A stretch of DNA of 64,000 bases from Peptoniphilus vaginalis (GTDB lineage Bacteria; Bacillota; Clostridia; Tissierellales; Peptoniphilaceae). The translations under genes were made by a program, and so were the position numbers. The notes below the pieces were generated by a model. The model was not told where the DNA came from, made no database searches, and saw nothing but the letters and a program-made list of their open reading frames with translations. This document shows, piece after piece, positions 1 to 7,715 of this stretch. Position 1 is the first letter of the stretch, and the number at the start of each line of letters is the position of its first letter. The stretch covers positions 558,001 through 622,000 of the forward strand of contig NZ_FXLP01000005.1 in NCBI RefSeq assembly GCF_900176605.1, in the 5' to 3' direction.

Positions 1-46
1 TTGATAAAAAATTCATAGCTTCGTAATCTTTACAAAAAATTTTCAT
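1..46 (-). CDS. 5' end of a gene cut by the window edge, possibly glucosamine-6-phosphate deaminase
   Basis: A minus-strand ATG at 46-44, preceded by GGAGGT (complement of 51-56), opens a frame that runs off the left edge. Only 15 residues are visible, starting MKIFCKDYEAM. This resembles the start of NagB-type deaminases (short strand, then acidic-Tyr-x-x-Met). A NagB divergent from glmS would make metabolic sense, because the two enzymes catalyse opposite reactions at glucosamine-6-phosphate. The identification rests on very few residues and is a guess. Confidence 0.4.
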   Translation of the reverse strand, partial: MKIFCKDYEAMNFLS

Positions 47-118
47 AAGAACCTCCAAATTTATTTTAACATAATTTTACTAATTCATAGGTACAAGAGG
101 CCTCGCAACCTTATTAAG

Positions 119-147
119 TTTACTTTAAATATTCCTTATGGTAAAAT
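119..147 (+). promoter_or_regulatory. Promoter of glmS
   Basis: TTTACT at 119-124 and TAAAAT at 142-147 are separated by exactly 17 bases, a sigma-A-like pair. The start point would fall near 154, just upstream of the ribozyme cleavage site, so the transcript would carry a short leader that is removed on cleavage. Confidence 0.55.
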
Positions 148-170
148 TTACAGAAAGAGATAAAAATTTA

Positions 171-265
171 TTAAGCGCCTGAGCCCTAGTGGCTGACGAG
201 GTATGAGGTTATCGAAAATCGGCGGATGCCTCAAAGGTTTCACAGCCTAAACATTTTACAAAAAA
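171..265 (+). ncRNA. glmS ribozyme: glmS ribozyme (glucosamine-6-phosphate-activated self-cleaving leader)
   Basis: The conserved glmS core is present in order: AGCGCC at 174-179 (cleavage expected after A174), then GGCTGACGAGG around 191-201, GGTTATCGAAAATCGGCGGA around 208-227, GGATGCC, and a small P4-like hairpin AGG..GCCT near 235-248. It lies directly upstream of glmS. In known cases glucosamine-6-phosphate acts as the cofactor for cleavage and the cut mRNA is degraded, so the enzyme is shut down by its product. The segment between the cleavage site and the TGACGAGG core is much shorter than in Bacillus subtilis, so this is a compact version. Confidence 0.93.
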
Positions 266-326
266 TAAAAGTAATTTTATAACAAAATAAATGTAGTGAG
301 TCTCTAATAAAATTGGAGGTAGAAAT

Positions 327-2153
327 ATGTGCGGTATAGTTGGATATATCGGAAAAAATAATGCAACGAAATTAGTACTAGAAGGTCTAAAAAAATTAGA
401 ATACAGAGGCTATGACTCTGCAGGACTTTCCTTTATAAAAGATGATAAGTTAGTAACATTTAAGAAGAAGGGGCGTATTAAGGTTCTTGAAGAATCCTTT
501 GATCTTGATAAGTACCCATCTAATGTATGTATTGGTCACACAAGATGGGCAACTCATGGCGAGCCAAATGAAATTAATGCTCACCCCCACTTAAGTTCAG
601 ACAAAAAAGTTTCTGTTGTTCACAACGGAATCGTAGAAAACTACTTAGAGCTTAGAAATATGTTAGTAGATAAGGGACACACTTTCTTTTCACAAACAGA
701 TACAGAAGTTATCCCTAACTTAATTTCAGAAGTATATGATGGCGACATCTTAAACGCTGTTTTTAAATCAACTGACATCTTAAAGGGAGCCTACAGTCTG
801 GGAATCATTGATGAAAATGAACCTAATAGGCTTATAGCTGTCAGAAATTCTTCTCCCCTTCTCTTTGCTATTTGTGAAGATGGTTACTTCATAGCAAGTG
901 ATATTACATCTGTAATTGAACACACGAATAAGATTGTTTATCTTGAAGATGGCGATGTTGTTGATATGAGAGAAGATTCTTACACAATCTATGACAAGGA
1001 CCACAATAAAGTTGAAAGAGAAATTTCTGAAGTTGAAATTTCTGCATCAGATGCATCAAAAGAAGGCTACGACCACTTCCTTATTAAGGAAATTTTCGAA
1101 CAGCCAGACATCTTAAAAGAAGTTATCTCAATTAAACACAAGGACTACAAGATAAATCTTCCAGCAGAAGGAAGTCTTTCTCTTGAAGAACTTAAAAATA
1201 TAAATAAGATTTATATAACTGCTTGTGGAACTGCCTTCCACGCAGGCGAAGCTGGCAAGTATGCAATGGAAAATCTTGCAGGTATTCCAGTAATTTCAGA
1301 AATTGCATCTGAATTTAGATACAAGAATATGTTCCTAGATGACAAGTCTCTTGTAATTTTTGTTTCTCAGTCTGGTGAAACTGCTGACACCCTAGCAGCT
1401 CTTAGAGAAGCAAAAGCGATTGGAGCAAAGACTCTTGCTATTACAAATGTTTTGGGTTCATCTATTGCAAGAGAAGCTGACAAGGTTGTCTATTGCTATG
1501 CAGGACCAGAAATTTCTGTTGCATCTACTAAGGCTTACACAACACAAGTTATTTCACTTTACTTCTTGGCTATGGATATTGCCCTTAAGTTAAATAAAAT
1601 TTCTCAAGATGAAGTTAAAAATATAATTGAAAATATGGAAAAACTTCCATCACAAATTGAAGAAATCTTAAAGCACAAGGAAGACTTTAAAAAAATTGCA
1701 GACTCAATCAAAAATTCAAAGTCAATTTTCTACACTGGTAGATCTCTTGATTATGTAACAGCAAAAGAAGGAGCCCTAAAGTTAAAGGAAATTTCCTACA
1801 TTCACACAGAAGCCTTCCCTTCTGGAGAACTTAAACACGGCTCAATTGCCCTTATAGAAGAAGGCACACCTGTTATCTCAGTTGCACTTTATAGCAAAAT
1901 TCTTGATAAGACTGTTTCAAATAACCAAGAGCTTATTGCCAGAGGAGCAAAAGTTATTTCCATTGCAGAAGAAGGAAACGAATTTGTTAAGGATTCTTCA
2001 GATGAAATAATAGAGATTCCAAAGACTATTGATCTCTTGACACCACTTCTTGCAGTAATACCTGAACAATTAATTGCTTATTACACTTCAGTATTACTTG
2101 GCAATGACGTAGACAAACCTAGAAACTTAGCAAAATCAGTAACTGTTGAATAA
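327..2153 (+). CDS. glmS: Glutamine-fructose-6-phosphate aminotransferase (isomerizing)
   Basis: Makes glucosamine-6-phosphate from fructose-6-phosphate and glutamine in the cytoplasm, the first step toward UDP-GlcNAc for the cell wall. The 608-residue length is normal for GlmS. The N-terminal nucleophile Cys2 follows Met directly (MCGIVGYIG), and GHTRWATHG is the class II glutamine amidotransferase motif. Two SIS sugar-isomerase domains follow (TACGTAFHAG and SQSGETADT in the first, TGRSLDYVTAKEGALKLKE in the second), and the C-terminus ends in the usual KPRNLAKSVTVE. GGAGGT at 315-320 sets the start. The glmS ribozyme lies in its leader and a terminator follows at once, so it is a single-gene unit. 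Confidence 0.98.
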   Translation: MCGIVGYIGKNNATKLVLEGLKKLEYRGYDSAGLSFIKDDKLVTFKKKGRIKVLEESFDLDKYPSNVCIGHTRWATHGEPNEINAHPHLSSDKKVSVVHNGIVENYLELRNMLVDKGHTFFSQTDTEVIPNLISEVYDGDILNAVFKSTDILKGAYSLGIIDENEPNRLIAVRNSSPLLFAICEDGYFIASDITSVIEHTNKIVYLEDGDVVDMREDSYTIYDKDHNKVEREISEVEISASDASKEGYDHFLIKEIFEQPDILKEVISIKHKDYKINLPAEGSLSLEELKNINKIYITACGTAFHAGEAGKYAMENLAGIPVISEIASEFRYKNMFLDDKSLVIFVSQSGETADTLAALREAKAIGAKTLAITNVLGSSIAREADKVVYCYAGPEISVASTKAYTTQVISLYFLAMDIALKLNKISQDEVKNIIENMEKLPSQIEEILKHKEDFKKIADSIKNSKSIFYTGRSLDYVTAKEGALKLKEISYIHTEAFPSGELKHGSIALIEEGTPVISVALYSKILDKTVSNNQELIARGAKVISIAEEGNEFVKDSSDEIIEIPKTIDLLTPLLAVIPEQLIAYYTSVLLGNDVDKPRNLAKSVTVE

Positions 2154-2160
2154 TCAAAAG

Positions 2161-2182
2161 GCTGCCTGTGGGCAGCTTTTTT
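2161..2182 (+). terminator. Rho-independent terminator of glmS
   Basis: GCTGCC-TGTG-GGCAGC at 2161-2176 is a perfect 6-bp stem with a 4-base loop, followed by a run of six T. It begins 8 bases after the glmS stop. Confidence 0.9.
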
Positions 2183-2228
2183 AGATTAAATTTATTTGGG
2201 TATAAAAAACAAAATGGAGTTGAATTTT

Positions 2229-3485
2229 ATGGCTTATTATATATACCTAATCTTGGCCCTTGTGGCAATATATTTTTCCTATTTATTTACCCTAATCGAG
2301 AATGCCTACTTGGCTCTTGGTTCGGTAAAGTTATCTAAGCTTGAAGACTTAGAAGTAAAAAATATTTCTGTGATAAAAAAACTTGTGAAGAAAGAAAATA
2401 TTTATTCAACAACTTTGATCTTGGATTATTTTTCTAATTCTCTTTCAATTATTTTTACTTCACTTTTCTTCTACTTGTCCTTTTACATCCCTGGACTTAT
2501 TATAGGAATAATAATTTCAACCATAGTAATAATAATTTTTGGCGAAAGCTTGCCAAGAAACTTAGGCAAGAATAACTGCGAAAAAATTGTGCCAAAGTAT
2601 GCAAAATTTTTAAATTTTTTAATTACAATTTTGAGACCTTTTTCTATTTTTATAAACCTATTGTCCCAATCTATAATAAAAATTGTTATTAAGGACAAGG
2701 ACTACAAGGCTCCAATAATAACAGAAGAAGACCTTATTGATGCCATGGACCTTGGTATGGAAGAAGGAATCATAAATAAAAATGAGTCAAGGATGATCCA
2801 AAATGTAATTGACTTTAAGGATAACTACGCCAAGGACATTATGACACCAAGGACTGACATAGTAGCCATAGACATTGAAGAAAGTTTTGATGAAGTTATA
2901 GAAAAAATTTCAGAATATTCTTATTCAAGAATGCCAGTCTATGAAGACAACCTCGACAATATTATTGGTATATTAAATGTGAAAGACATCTTCCACATGA
3001 ATAGGACCAAGTCCCTTGCAGATAACAAAAAGTTTTTCAAGAAAGCCTTCTTTACTTATGAGTACAAACCAACAGGAACCCTCTTCTCTGAAATGAGGCA
3101 AAAAAAATTATCTGTTGCTATTGTTACAGATGAATATGGTGGAACTGAAGGTATGATTACCTTTGAAGACATCTTTGAGAAAATCGTAGGACAAATATCT
3201 GATGAGTACGACACAGAAGAGGACGAAGACATCCTACAAGTGGGTCCAAACAAATATATTATTGAAGCCTCAATTAACATTGACGAGATAAATCAAATCT
3301 TTGGAACAGAACTTGAGTGCCAAGAGTTTGACTCTCTTGGTGGTTATATAATCGAAAATATTGACAGGTTCCCTAAACTCAACGAAGTCATAAAAATTGG
3401 CGACATTAAATTTACAATTGTTAAAAAGACAAAAAACAGGATTGAAAAAATTCTTGTGGACTTCCCACCAGATATAAAGAAATAA
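2229..3485 (+). CDS. CNNM/CorC-type membrane protein with CBS pair
   Basis: Membrane protein of the HlyC/CorC (UPF0053) family, linked in other bacteria to magnesium or cobalt export and tolerance. Domains in order: DUF21 with about four hydrophobic segments in the first 150 residues, a CBS pair starting near MTPRTDIVAID, and a C-terminal CorC_HlyC domain (IIEASINIDEINQIFG). The frame is open from a TTG at 2196, but GGAG at 2216-2219 sits 9 bases before ATG 2229, so I choose ATG 2229 (418 residues, MAYYIYLILALVAIYF). No partner gene is adjacent; an IS200-type element lies immediately downstream. The ion transported cannot be told from sequence. Confidence 0.88.
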   Translation: MAYYIYLILALVAIYFSYLFTLIENAYLALGSVKLSKLEDLEVKNISVIKKLVKKENIYSTTLILDYFSNSLSIIFTSLFFYLSFYIPGLIIGIIISTIVIIIFGESLPRNLGKNNCEKIVPKYAKFLNFLITILRPFSIFINLLSQSIIKIVIKDKDYKAPIITEEDLIDAMDLGMEEGIINKNESRMIQNVIDFKDNYAKDIMTPRTDIVAIDIEESFDEVIEKISEYSYSRMPVYEDNLDNIIGILNVKDIFHMNRTKSLADNKKFFKKAFFTYEYKPTGTLFSEMRQKKLSVAIVTDEYGGTEGMITFEDIFEKIVGQISDEYDTEEDEDILQVGPNKYIIEASINIDEINQIFGTELECQEFDSLGGYIIENIDRFPKLNEVIKIGDIKFTIVKKTKNRIEKILVDFPPDIKK

Positions 3486-3618
3486 AAATTTGTAAAATCA
3501 TAACCACCGGCTAAGCCGGTGGTTTGTTTTGCCCCTATAAGGGGCTGTTACCGGCAGCATTCCATGCTTTGAACTTTCTTTCTCGTGCACCAATTTTCAC
3601 ATCTGGTGCTAAAGCACC

Positions 3619-4092
3619 TTATTTTTTGCTTTTGTTTACTTGCTCACCCGTAAACGGGTCTACAAATTCTTTAATGCTTATTTGATCTGCCATGTAATCT
3701 TCTTTTAATTGATTTTTTATATATTATTGTATCTTTTTCGCATTCTTTCCTGCTGTGTCTACATAATATCCTCTACACCAAAAGTGTCTATTCCCATATT
3801 TGTATTTTAAATTCGCATGCCTATCAAATATTATTAGACTACTTTTACCTTTTAAATATCCCATTGTTTGAGATATGCTGTATTTTGGTGGGATTTCCAA
3901 CAGCATATGAATGTGGTCTGGACAACATTCCGCTTCTATTATATTTATTCCTTTTCTATCACATAAATCCCTTAATATTTTTCCTATATCTTGTTTTAAT
4001 CTTCCATATATTACTTGCCTTCTGTATTTTGGAGCAAATACTACATGATACTTACAATTCCAGGATGTATGTGATAAACTATTTTTATCCAT
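3619..4092 (-). pseudogene. tnpA: IS200-type Y1 transposase interrupted by a nonsense codon
   Basis: Single-strand HUH/Y1 transposase for IS200-like elements. The HUH motif is seen in CPDHIHMLLEIPP, and the catalytic Tyr region as WCRGYYVDTAGKN near the C-terminus. The frame from ATG 4092 stops at TAA (3724-3726) after 122 residues, inside helix alpha-D right after the catalytic Tyr. In the same frame, a further 34 codons continue to TAA at 3619-3621 (YIKNQLKEDYMADQ, then DPFTGEQ), which matches the family's usual tail and brings the length to about 156. A single GAA-to-TAA change would explain this. The product is therefore probably inactive or impaired. Confidence 0.85.
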
Positions 4093-4100
4093 TTTAGGAT

Positions 4101-4157
4101 ACCTCCCTTTTCTATTTATGCTACTGCCAGTAACATTAATAGTTTATCACGGGAGGT
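4101..4157 (-). promoter_or_regulatory. Stem that can hide the tnpA ribosome binding site
   Basis: On the transposase mRNA strand, GGGAGGT (complement of 4101-4107) is the Shine-Dalgarno, 8 bases before ATG 4092. An exact complement ACCTCCC (complement of 4151-4157) lies 43 bases upstream. Pairing would occlude the ribosome site. IS200 of Salmonella is known to limit its transposase by such a leader stem; applying that here is inference. Confidence 0.55.
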
Positions 4158-4228
4158 TTTTTGCTTGAAGCTAAAGCTTATTTTCCTACCACCAGCATAG
4201 CTGGTGGTTTATTCATGCTAAAGCGTAC

Positions 4229-4262
4229 AAAAAAAGAGATTCGCAATTGAATCTCTTTTTTT
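4229..4262 (-). terminator. Terminator of gltS
   Basis: AAAAAGAGATTC-GCAATT-GAATCTCTTTTT forms a long A-stem-T palindrome at 4231-4260. Read leftward it ends gltS transcription 31 bases after the stop; its symmetry lets it also work rightward. Confidence 0.85.
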
Positions 4263-4292
4263 GCCTATAAAATTTTATTCATAAAAATTTTA

Positions 4293-5555
4293 TTACATAC
4301 CACTTACAAGCTTTCCAAAGAAAGATAAGAATAATGGATTGTAAATATCGTCAATAATTACTGCGAAGGAAGGATAAAGAATCCACGCAATATTATTGTA
4401 ACCATAAGCGTCCATTACAGCCTTTGTATTTGCAACAGCATTTGGTCCTGAACCACAGCCCCAGCCACAGTTTCCTGCTGCCATTACTGCTGCTCCATAA
4501 TTCTTTCCAAACATTCTGTAAGAAATAAGTAAAGCGAATAATGCCATTAAAACTGCTTGTGATGCCAAAACAATACCCATTTGGCCTAAGTGACTTAATA
4601 GCTTTGTAATGTCAATTGTCATCAAAACAAGTGCTAGATAAAGTTCTAGGAACATATGCTCAATAGCACTAACTTCAGATACATAAGTATCTCTTCCAAA
4701 TTTTTCAATAACATTTCTTGCAATTGCACCTGCAAATAGGCAGCCAATAAATTTAGGCATTTCAATTCCAGGAATATTATCAAGAAGGAAGTAAATTGGC
4801 ATACCAAGTGCGGAAATAAGAAGAACCATAGCAAAAGCTACAATCATCCTGCTGTCTACTAATGGATGTACTTCGTTATTAATTGCAGATTCTGGCTTAT
4901 CATTTGGATCAGCCTTTAGGTTGTGCTTGTGAATTAAATATGCAGCAACTGGTCCCCCAATTAGTGAACCCATAATGTTACCCATTGTACCAGCAGCAAC
5001 ACCAATTTCAGTTACACCATCAGGTGCTCCCCAATCTGCAAAAATTGGTCCAAAGGCAGATGCTGTTCCAACTCCACCAGACATAGCTGCTGATGAACAT
5101 TGAAGAGCAAATAGAGGGTGCATACCAATTGCTTTAGCAACTACTACTCCCAAGATATCTTGCAATGTTATAAGTAAGCAAGCTGCGAAGGCAATATTAA
5201 ATATAAGTTTTCCCCCAGCCTTCTTAAATAATGAAGCAGAAAATCCATATCCTACTGTTAAGAAGAATATATTTTGTGCTAAATCCTTTGTAATCTTAGC
5301 ATCAAAGCTAAGTGCTATGAATCCTGATAGTTTAATTATTGCTATAATTATTGAAAAAATTAGCCCTGATACAACTGGAGCAGGAATAGCGTACTTCTTC
5401 AAGGCTTTTGAGTGGCTTACACACCATCTACCAGCAAAAATTACTAAAGCTGCGATACCAAGAGTACATAAGTATTCAAATTGGAAGGATGCAACTTCAC
5501 CGTTTTTGCCAGGAGTATAAGTCCCAAAATAACCAAGAACGTTTTCTAGTGTCAT
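4293..5555 (-). CDS. gltS: Sodium/glutamate symporter
   Basis: GltS-family secondary transporter that takes up glutamate with sodium across the cytoplasmic membrane. The 420-residue length is close to the family norm (about 400). About ten hydrophobic segments alternate with short loops, and the two re-entrant Gly-rich segments are visible as SGGVGTASAFGPIFADWG and NCGWGCGSGPNAVANT, matching the repeated GGHGT/GxGPTP-type motifs of GltS. GGAGG lies 7 bases before the ATG. Monocistronic, between its own promoter and terminator. Confidence 0.92.
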   Translation of the reverse strand: MTLENVLGYFGTYTPGKNGEVASFQFEYLCTLGIAALVIFAGRWCVSHSKALKKYAIPAPVVSGLIFSIIIAIIKLSGFIALSFDAKITKDLAQNIFFLTVGYGFSASLFKKAGGKLIFNIAFAACLLITLQDILGVVVAKAIGMHPLFALQCSSAAMSGGVGTASAFGPIFADWGAPDGVTEIGVAAGTMGNIMGSLIGGPVAAYLIHKHNLKADPNDKPESAINNEVHPLVDSRMIVAFAMVLLISALGMPIYFLLDNIPGIEMPKFIGCLFAGAIARNVIEKFGRDTYVSEVSAIEHMFLELYLALVLMTIDITKLLSHLGQMGIVLASQAVLMALFALLISYRMFGKNYGAAVMAAGNCGWGCGSGPNAVANTKAVMDAYGYNNIAWILYPSFAVIIDDIYNPLFLSFFGKLVSGM

Positions 5556-5573
5556 AATAAAACCTCCTATAAA

Positions 5574-5623
5574 TTTTTGTACAAAAAATTACTAAAAAAT
5601 ATTTTGTACAGTTTGTTATTATA
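5574..5623 (-). promoter_or_regulatory. gltS promoter with repeated TTTTGTACA operator-like sites
   Basis: A minus-strand TATAAT (complement of 5618-5623) is a good -10; the -35 is weak. Just downstream lie two copies of a TTTTGTACA sequence: TTTTTGTACAAAAA at 5574-5587, a perfect palindrome, and ATTTTGTACA at 5601-5610. Their centres are about 26 bases apart. The placement at the start of the transcript suits a repressor site, but the regulator is unknown. Confidence 0.45.
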
Positions 5624-5689
5624 GCACTTTTTTTAAAAAAGTCTTTTATAAATTTTTCTTATTTTTAAATATTTTACTATTTATTAAAA

Positions 5690-5724
5690 AAGTAAGAGAT
5701 TCGATTACGAATCTCTTTTACTTT
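5690..5724 (-). terminator. Terminator of the 117-residue unknown gene
   Basis: AGTAAGAGATTCG-ATT-ACGAATCTCTTTTACT is a near-perfect stem beginning 10 bases past the downstream gene's stop. It shares the core AGAGATTCG/CGAATCTCT with the gltS terminator. Confidence 0.75.
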
Positions 5725-5733
5725 ACCTATTAA

Positions 5734-6087
5734 TTATTGAACTTCAACAACCTGAATCTTAGAATTCTTCCAGCTTGCTCTATCTCCTAATCTCTCAACA
5801 ATATCAATTAGGATTTCATCTTCTTCTTGCTCTTCATCTAGTGGCAAGACTCTTGTGCCTAAGTCGTGAGGAATCATTTCAACAACGGGTCCCAAATCTC
5901 TGTGAACAATAACCCTGTTATTTAAATTCTTTAGCTCTTCACTGTCCTCTACCTTAATGTACTTTCCATCTTTTCTAGTGTAGAAAAAAATATCTTTTCC
6001 ATATTTTTCCCTATAATAAATTATGTAAGTCTCACAAGAAAATTGAAAACTTCCAAGTGGACTAATGTCAAAAATTACTTTTTTCAT
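5734..6087 (-). CDS. Small acidic protein of unknown function
   Basis: 117 residues, no family recognised. No signal peptide, membrane segment or cysteine pair apart from one Cys near residue 18. The N-terminal half is rich in aromatic residues and beta-prone (FDISPLGSFQF, YIIYYREKYGKDIFFYTRK), followed by an acidic stretch (PLDEEQEEDEILIDIVERLGD). The ATG is preceded by a purine-rich AGGTGA site 5 bases upstream. It has its own terminator and is transcribed alone between gltS and the SLH-domain gene. Probably cytoplasmic. Confidence 0.7.
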   Translation of the reverse strand: MKKVIFDISPLGSFQFSCETYIIYYREKYGKDIFFYTRKDGKYIKVEDSEELKNLNNRVIVHRDLGPVVEMIPHDLGTRVLPLDEEQEEDEILIDIVERLGDRASWKNSKIQVVEVQ

Positions 6088-6160
6088 TATCTCACCTGGA
6101 AGTATTATATCATAGATTATTTAATTTTATAATTTAAATAAATTTTTTGTAAACTTTTCA

Positions 6161-7027
6161 TTAAATATGACGTACTATAGAAGAAATAACTTCTTCCCTA
6201 TTCATTTCCTTCTTTGGATTAAAGTTTTTCTTTTCATCCAAAGTCAAATACTTTGCATTAAGTGCCTTGTTAACAGATTCTCTTGCATAATTTGCAATCT
6301 TCTTCCTATCCTTCATACTTACGTTTTTGCTGTTATTTAGTTCAAAAATATTTGCAATAACAACTGCATAGTCTTCCCTAGTCATGTGAGCCTTTGGAGA
6401 AAAAGTTTCATCGCCCTTTCCACTCATTATGCCAAGGTCATAAGCCATGTTAGCATATTGATTGTCTGTGTCCTTGAAGTGCTTCACAGTTCCTTGAGAA
6501 GATCTCTCATACTTTATCTTGTAGGCCTTAACTGCAATTTCTGCAAACTCTTCCCTAGTAATTTTTGCTCTTGTATCAGTTGCTACTTCTTTAGAAAAAA
6601 GTTTTAAACCTTCTGCCTTTAATAAATCTTGATAAGCCCAGTTGCTATAATTTCTAAAAACAGGAGCCTTACCTAAGTGAAGTTCGTTGGAAAATCCTAA
6701 GGACTTTTCATTATTGGCAAACCTAAGTCTAAAGGCATAGCCACTTGATGGTCCAACAAGAGAATCCAATTCCTCTTGGCTTATAGAAATAAATTTCTTG
6801 TTATCCTTGGAGATAATATTTTTCTTAAACACTCCCTTGGATTCATTTCCCTCGCTCTTAACTTCAATTTCTATTAGGTCCTTATCTTTAGCATTTTTAA
6901 TTTCAAAATTATAAATATCACTTTCTTTAATTGCACTTACATTCAAAGGCATTGCCACTTCTTTAGACGCAAAAACACTAAAGGGTGCTGCAATTAAAAT
7001 TATCATCAATATGAGTATTCTTTTCAT
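6161..7027 (-). CDS. Secreted protein with SLH repeats
   Basis: Exported, probably cell-wall-attached protein. The start at 7027 (MKRILILMIILIAAPFSVFAS) follows GAGGTG and gives a clean signal peptide with cleavage after FA; the frame extends 19 codons further upstream but without a better ribosome site. After a short domain of about 110 residues come three S-layer homology segments: NWAYQDLLKAEGLKLF with ITREEFAEI; YANMAYDLGIMSGKGDETFSPKAHMTREDYAV; and YARESVNKALNAKYL with MNREEVISSI. SLH trimers bind pyruvylated secondary wall polymer in other Firmicutes. The N-terminal domain is not recognised, so the role beyond wall attachment is unknown. Confidence 0.85.
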   Translation of the reverse strand: MKRILILMIILIAAPFSVFASKEVAMPLNVSAIKESDIYNFEIKNAKDKDLIEIEVKSEGNESKGVFKKNIISKDNKKFISISQEELDSLVGPSSGYAFRLRFANNEKSLGFSNELHLGKAPVFRNYSNWAYQDLLKAEGLKLFSKEVATDTRAKITREEFAEIAVKAYKIKYERSSQGTVKHFKDTDNQYANMAYDLGIMSGKGDETFSPKAHMTREDYAVVIANIFELNNSKNVSMKDRKKIANYARESVNKALNAKYLTLDEKKNFNPKKEMNREEVISSIVRHI

Positions 7028-7043
7028 TCTTTCACCTCGAAGA

Positions 7044-7090
7044 ATTATAATATCAGAAAGTATTGTAAAAGTCTTGTTTATCAAGACTTT
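7044..7090 (-). promoter_or_regulatory. Promoter region of the SLH gene with an inverted repeat
   Basis: TATAAT (complement of 7044-7049) lies close upstream of the ribosome site. AAAGTCTTG-TTTAT-CAAGACTTT at 7068-7090 is a perfect 9-bp inverted repeat covering the -35 position. It could be an operator, or the terminator of the upstream hemerythrin gene, since TTTTA follows it on the minus strand. Confidence 0.4.
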
Positions 7091-7159
7091 GTAATCAATT
7101 TGTAATCTTTATACTAATAGATGAAAGTGAATTTATATAAAATTAAGTGGGATTTTAAA

Positions 7160-7711
7160 TTAAATTCCCAAGGACTTCATCAAATTCTTTTTATCTTCTA
7201 GAGACTTCTCTTCCTCCCTAACCCTTTCTTTCATTTCTCTTGCAACTTCTTCTTTCACATCTTCTGGAAGACTTTTATCTGCAAAGGGATAAACTGTTTT
7301 GTTTTCCTTTTCTGCATGATTTCTAAGTAGCTCAACATAAGCCATAGCATTTGTTATTATGTGTAACTTTGCAAGATCATCTGAATTTTCTTCAAACAAA
7401 TTTAAATTATTTTCAAGCTCCATTACATAGCCCCTTGCCATTTGATGTTCAACAAGCATGCCACCACGTACAACTTTTTCTGCAAGAGGTCCAAGATTAT
7501 CAAGCATTGCCTTAAATAAAATGTCCTCTTCCTTCTTGTGGTGAAGACCGTCGGCATATAATCTTATAAAACTTATAGCTTTTCTAAAAAATTCTTTATC
7601 AACATTTCCGTGAAGAATTTCCAAACACTTATCTTCAATTTTATTACAAAAAGCAAGAATTTCTTCGTGCTCATCTTCCAAATATTCAATCGTAAATTTT
7701 AAAGTATCCAT
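7160..7711 (-). CDS. Hemerythrin-domain protein
   Basis: 183-residue cytoplasmic protein with a hemerythrin HHE four-helix domain. Expected iron ligands are visible in order: HHKKEED near residue 57, VEHQMARG near 87, and HAEKENKTVYP near 133. Such proteins bind a diiron site that senses or scavenges oxygen, nitric oxide or iron. The C-terminus is a charged helix (EEVAREMKERVREEEK). It lies 4 bases after the stop of an unknown 193-residue gene, so the two are co-transcribed. In an anaerobe, oxygen or NO handling is the natural reading, but the substrate is not shown by sequence. Confidence 0.88.
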   Translation of the reverse strand: MDTLKFTIEYLEDEHEEILAFCNKIEDKCLEILHGNVDKEFFRKAISFIRLYADGLHHKKEEDILFKAMLDNLGPLAEKVVRGGMLVEHQMARGYVMELENNLNLFEENSDDLAKLHIITNAMAYVELLRNHAEKENKTVYPFADKSLPEDVKEEVAREMKERVREEEKSLEDKKNLMKSLGI

Positions 7712-7715
7712 TTAT

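Larger units (their letters stand above)
3504..4207 (-). mobile_element. IS200/IS605-family insertion sequence (tnpA only)
   Basis: Both ends carry short perfect hairpins of matching design: CCACCGGC-TAA-GCCGGTGG at 3504-3522 and CCACCAGC-ATA-GCTGGTGG at 4189-4207. Subterminal hairpins of this kind, rather than terminal inverted repeats, are the hallmark of IS200/IS605 elements and are read by the Y1 transposase on single-stranded DNA. The true ends lie some bases outside the hairpins and cannot be fixed here. No tnpB frame is present. Further small hairpins at 3530-3544 and 3605-3618 lie between the transposase 3' end and the left hairpin. The element separates the CBS protein gene from gltS. 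Confidence 0.88.

Noticed and set aside
3504-3640. omega-RNA of a TnpB system
   Set aside because: Small hairpins are present at the element's 3' end, but no tnpB frame or remnant exists, so I have no support for a guide RNA.
3864-4097. Plus-strand frame of 77 codons inside the IS200 element
   Set aside because: Antisense to the transposase, with no ribosome site or recognisable domain.
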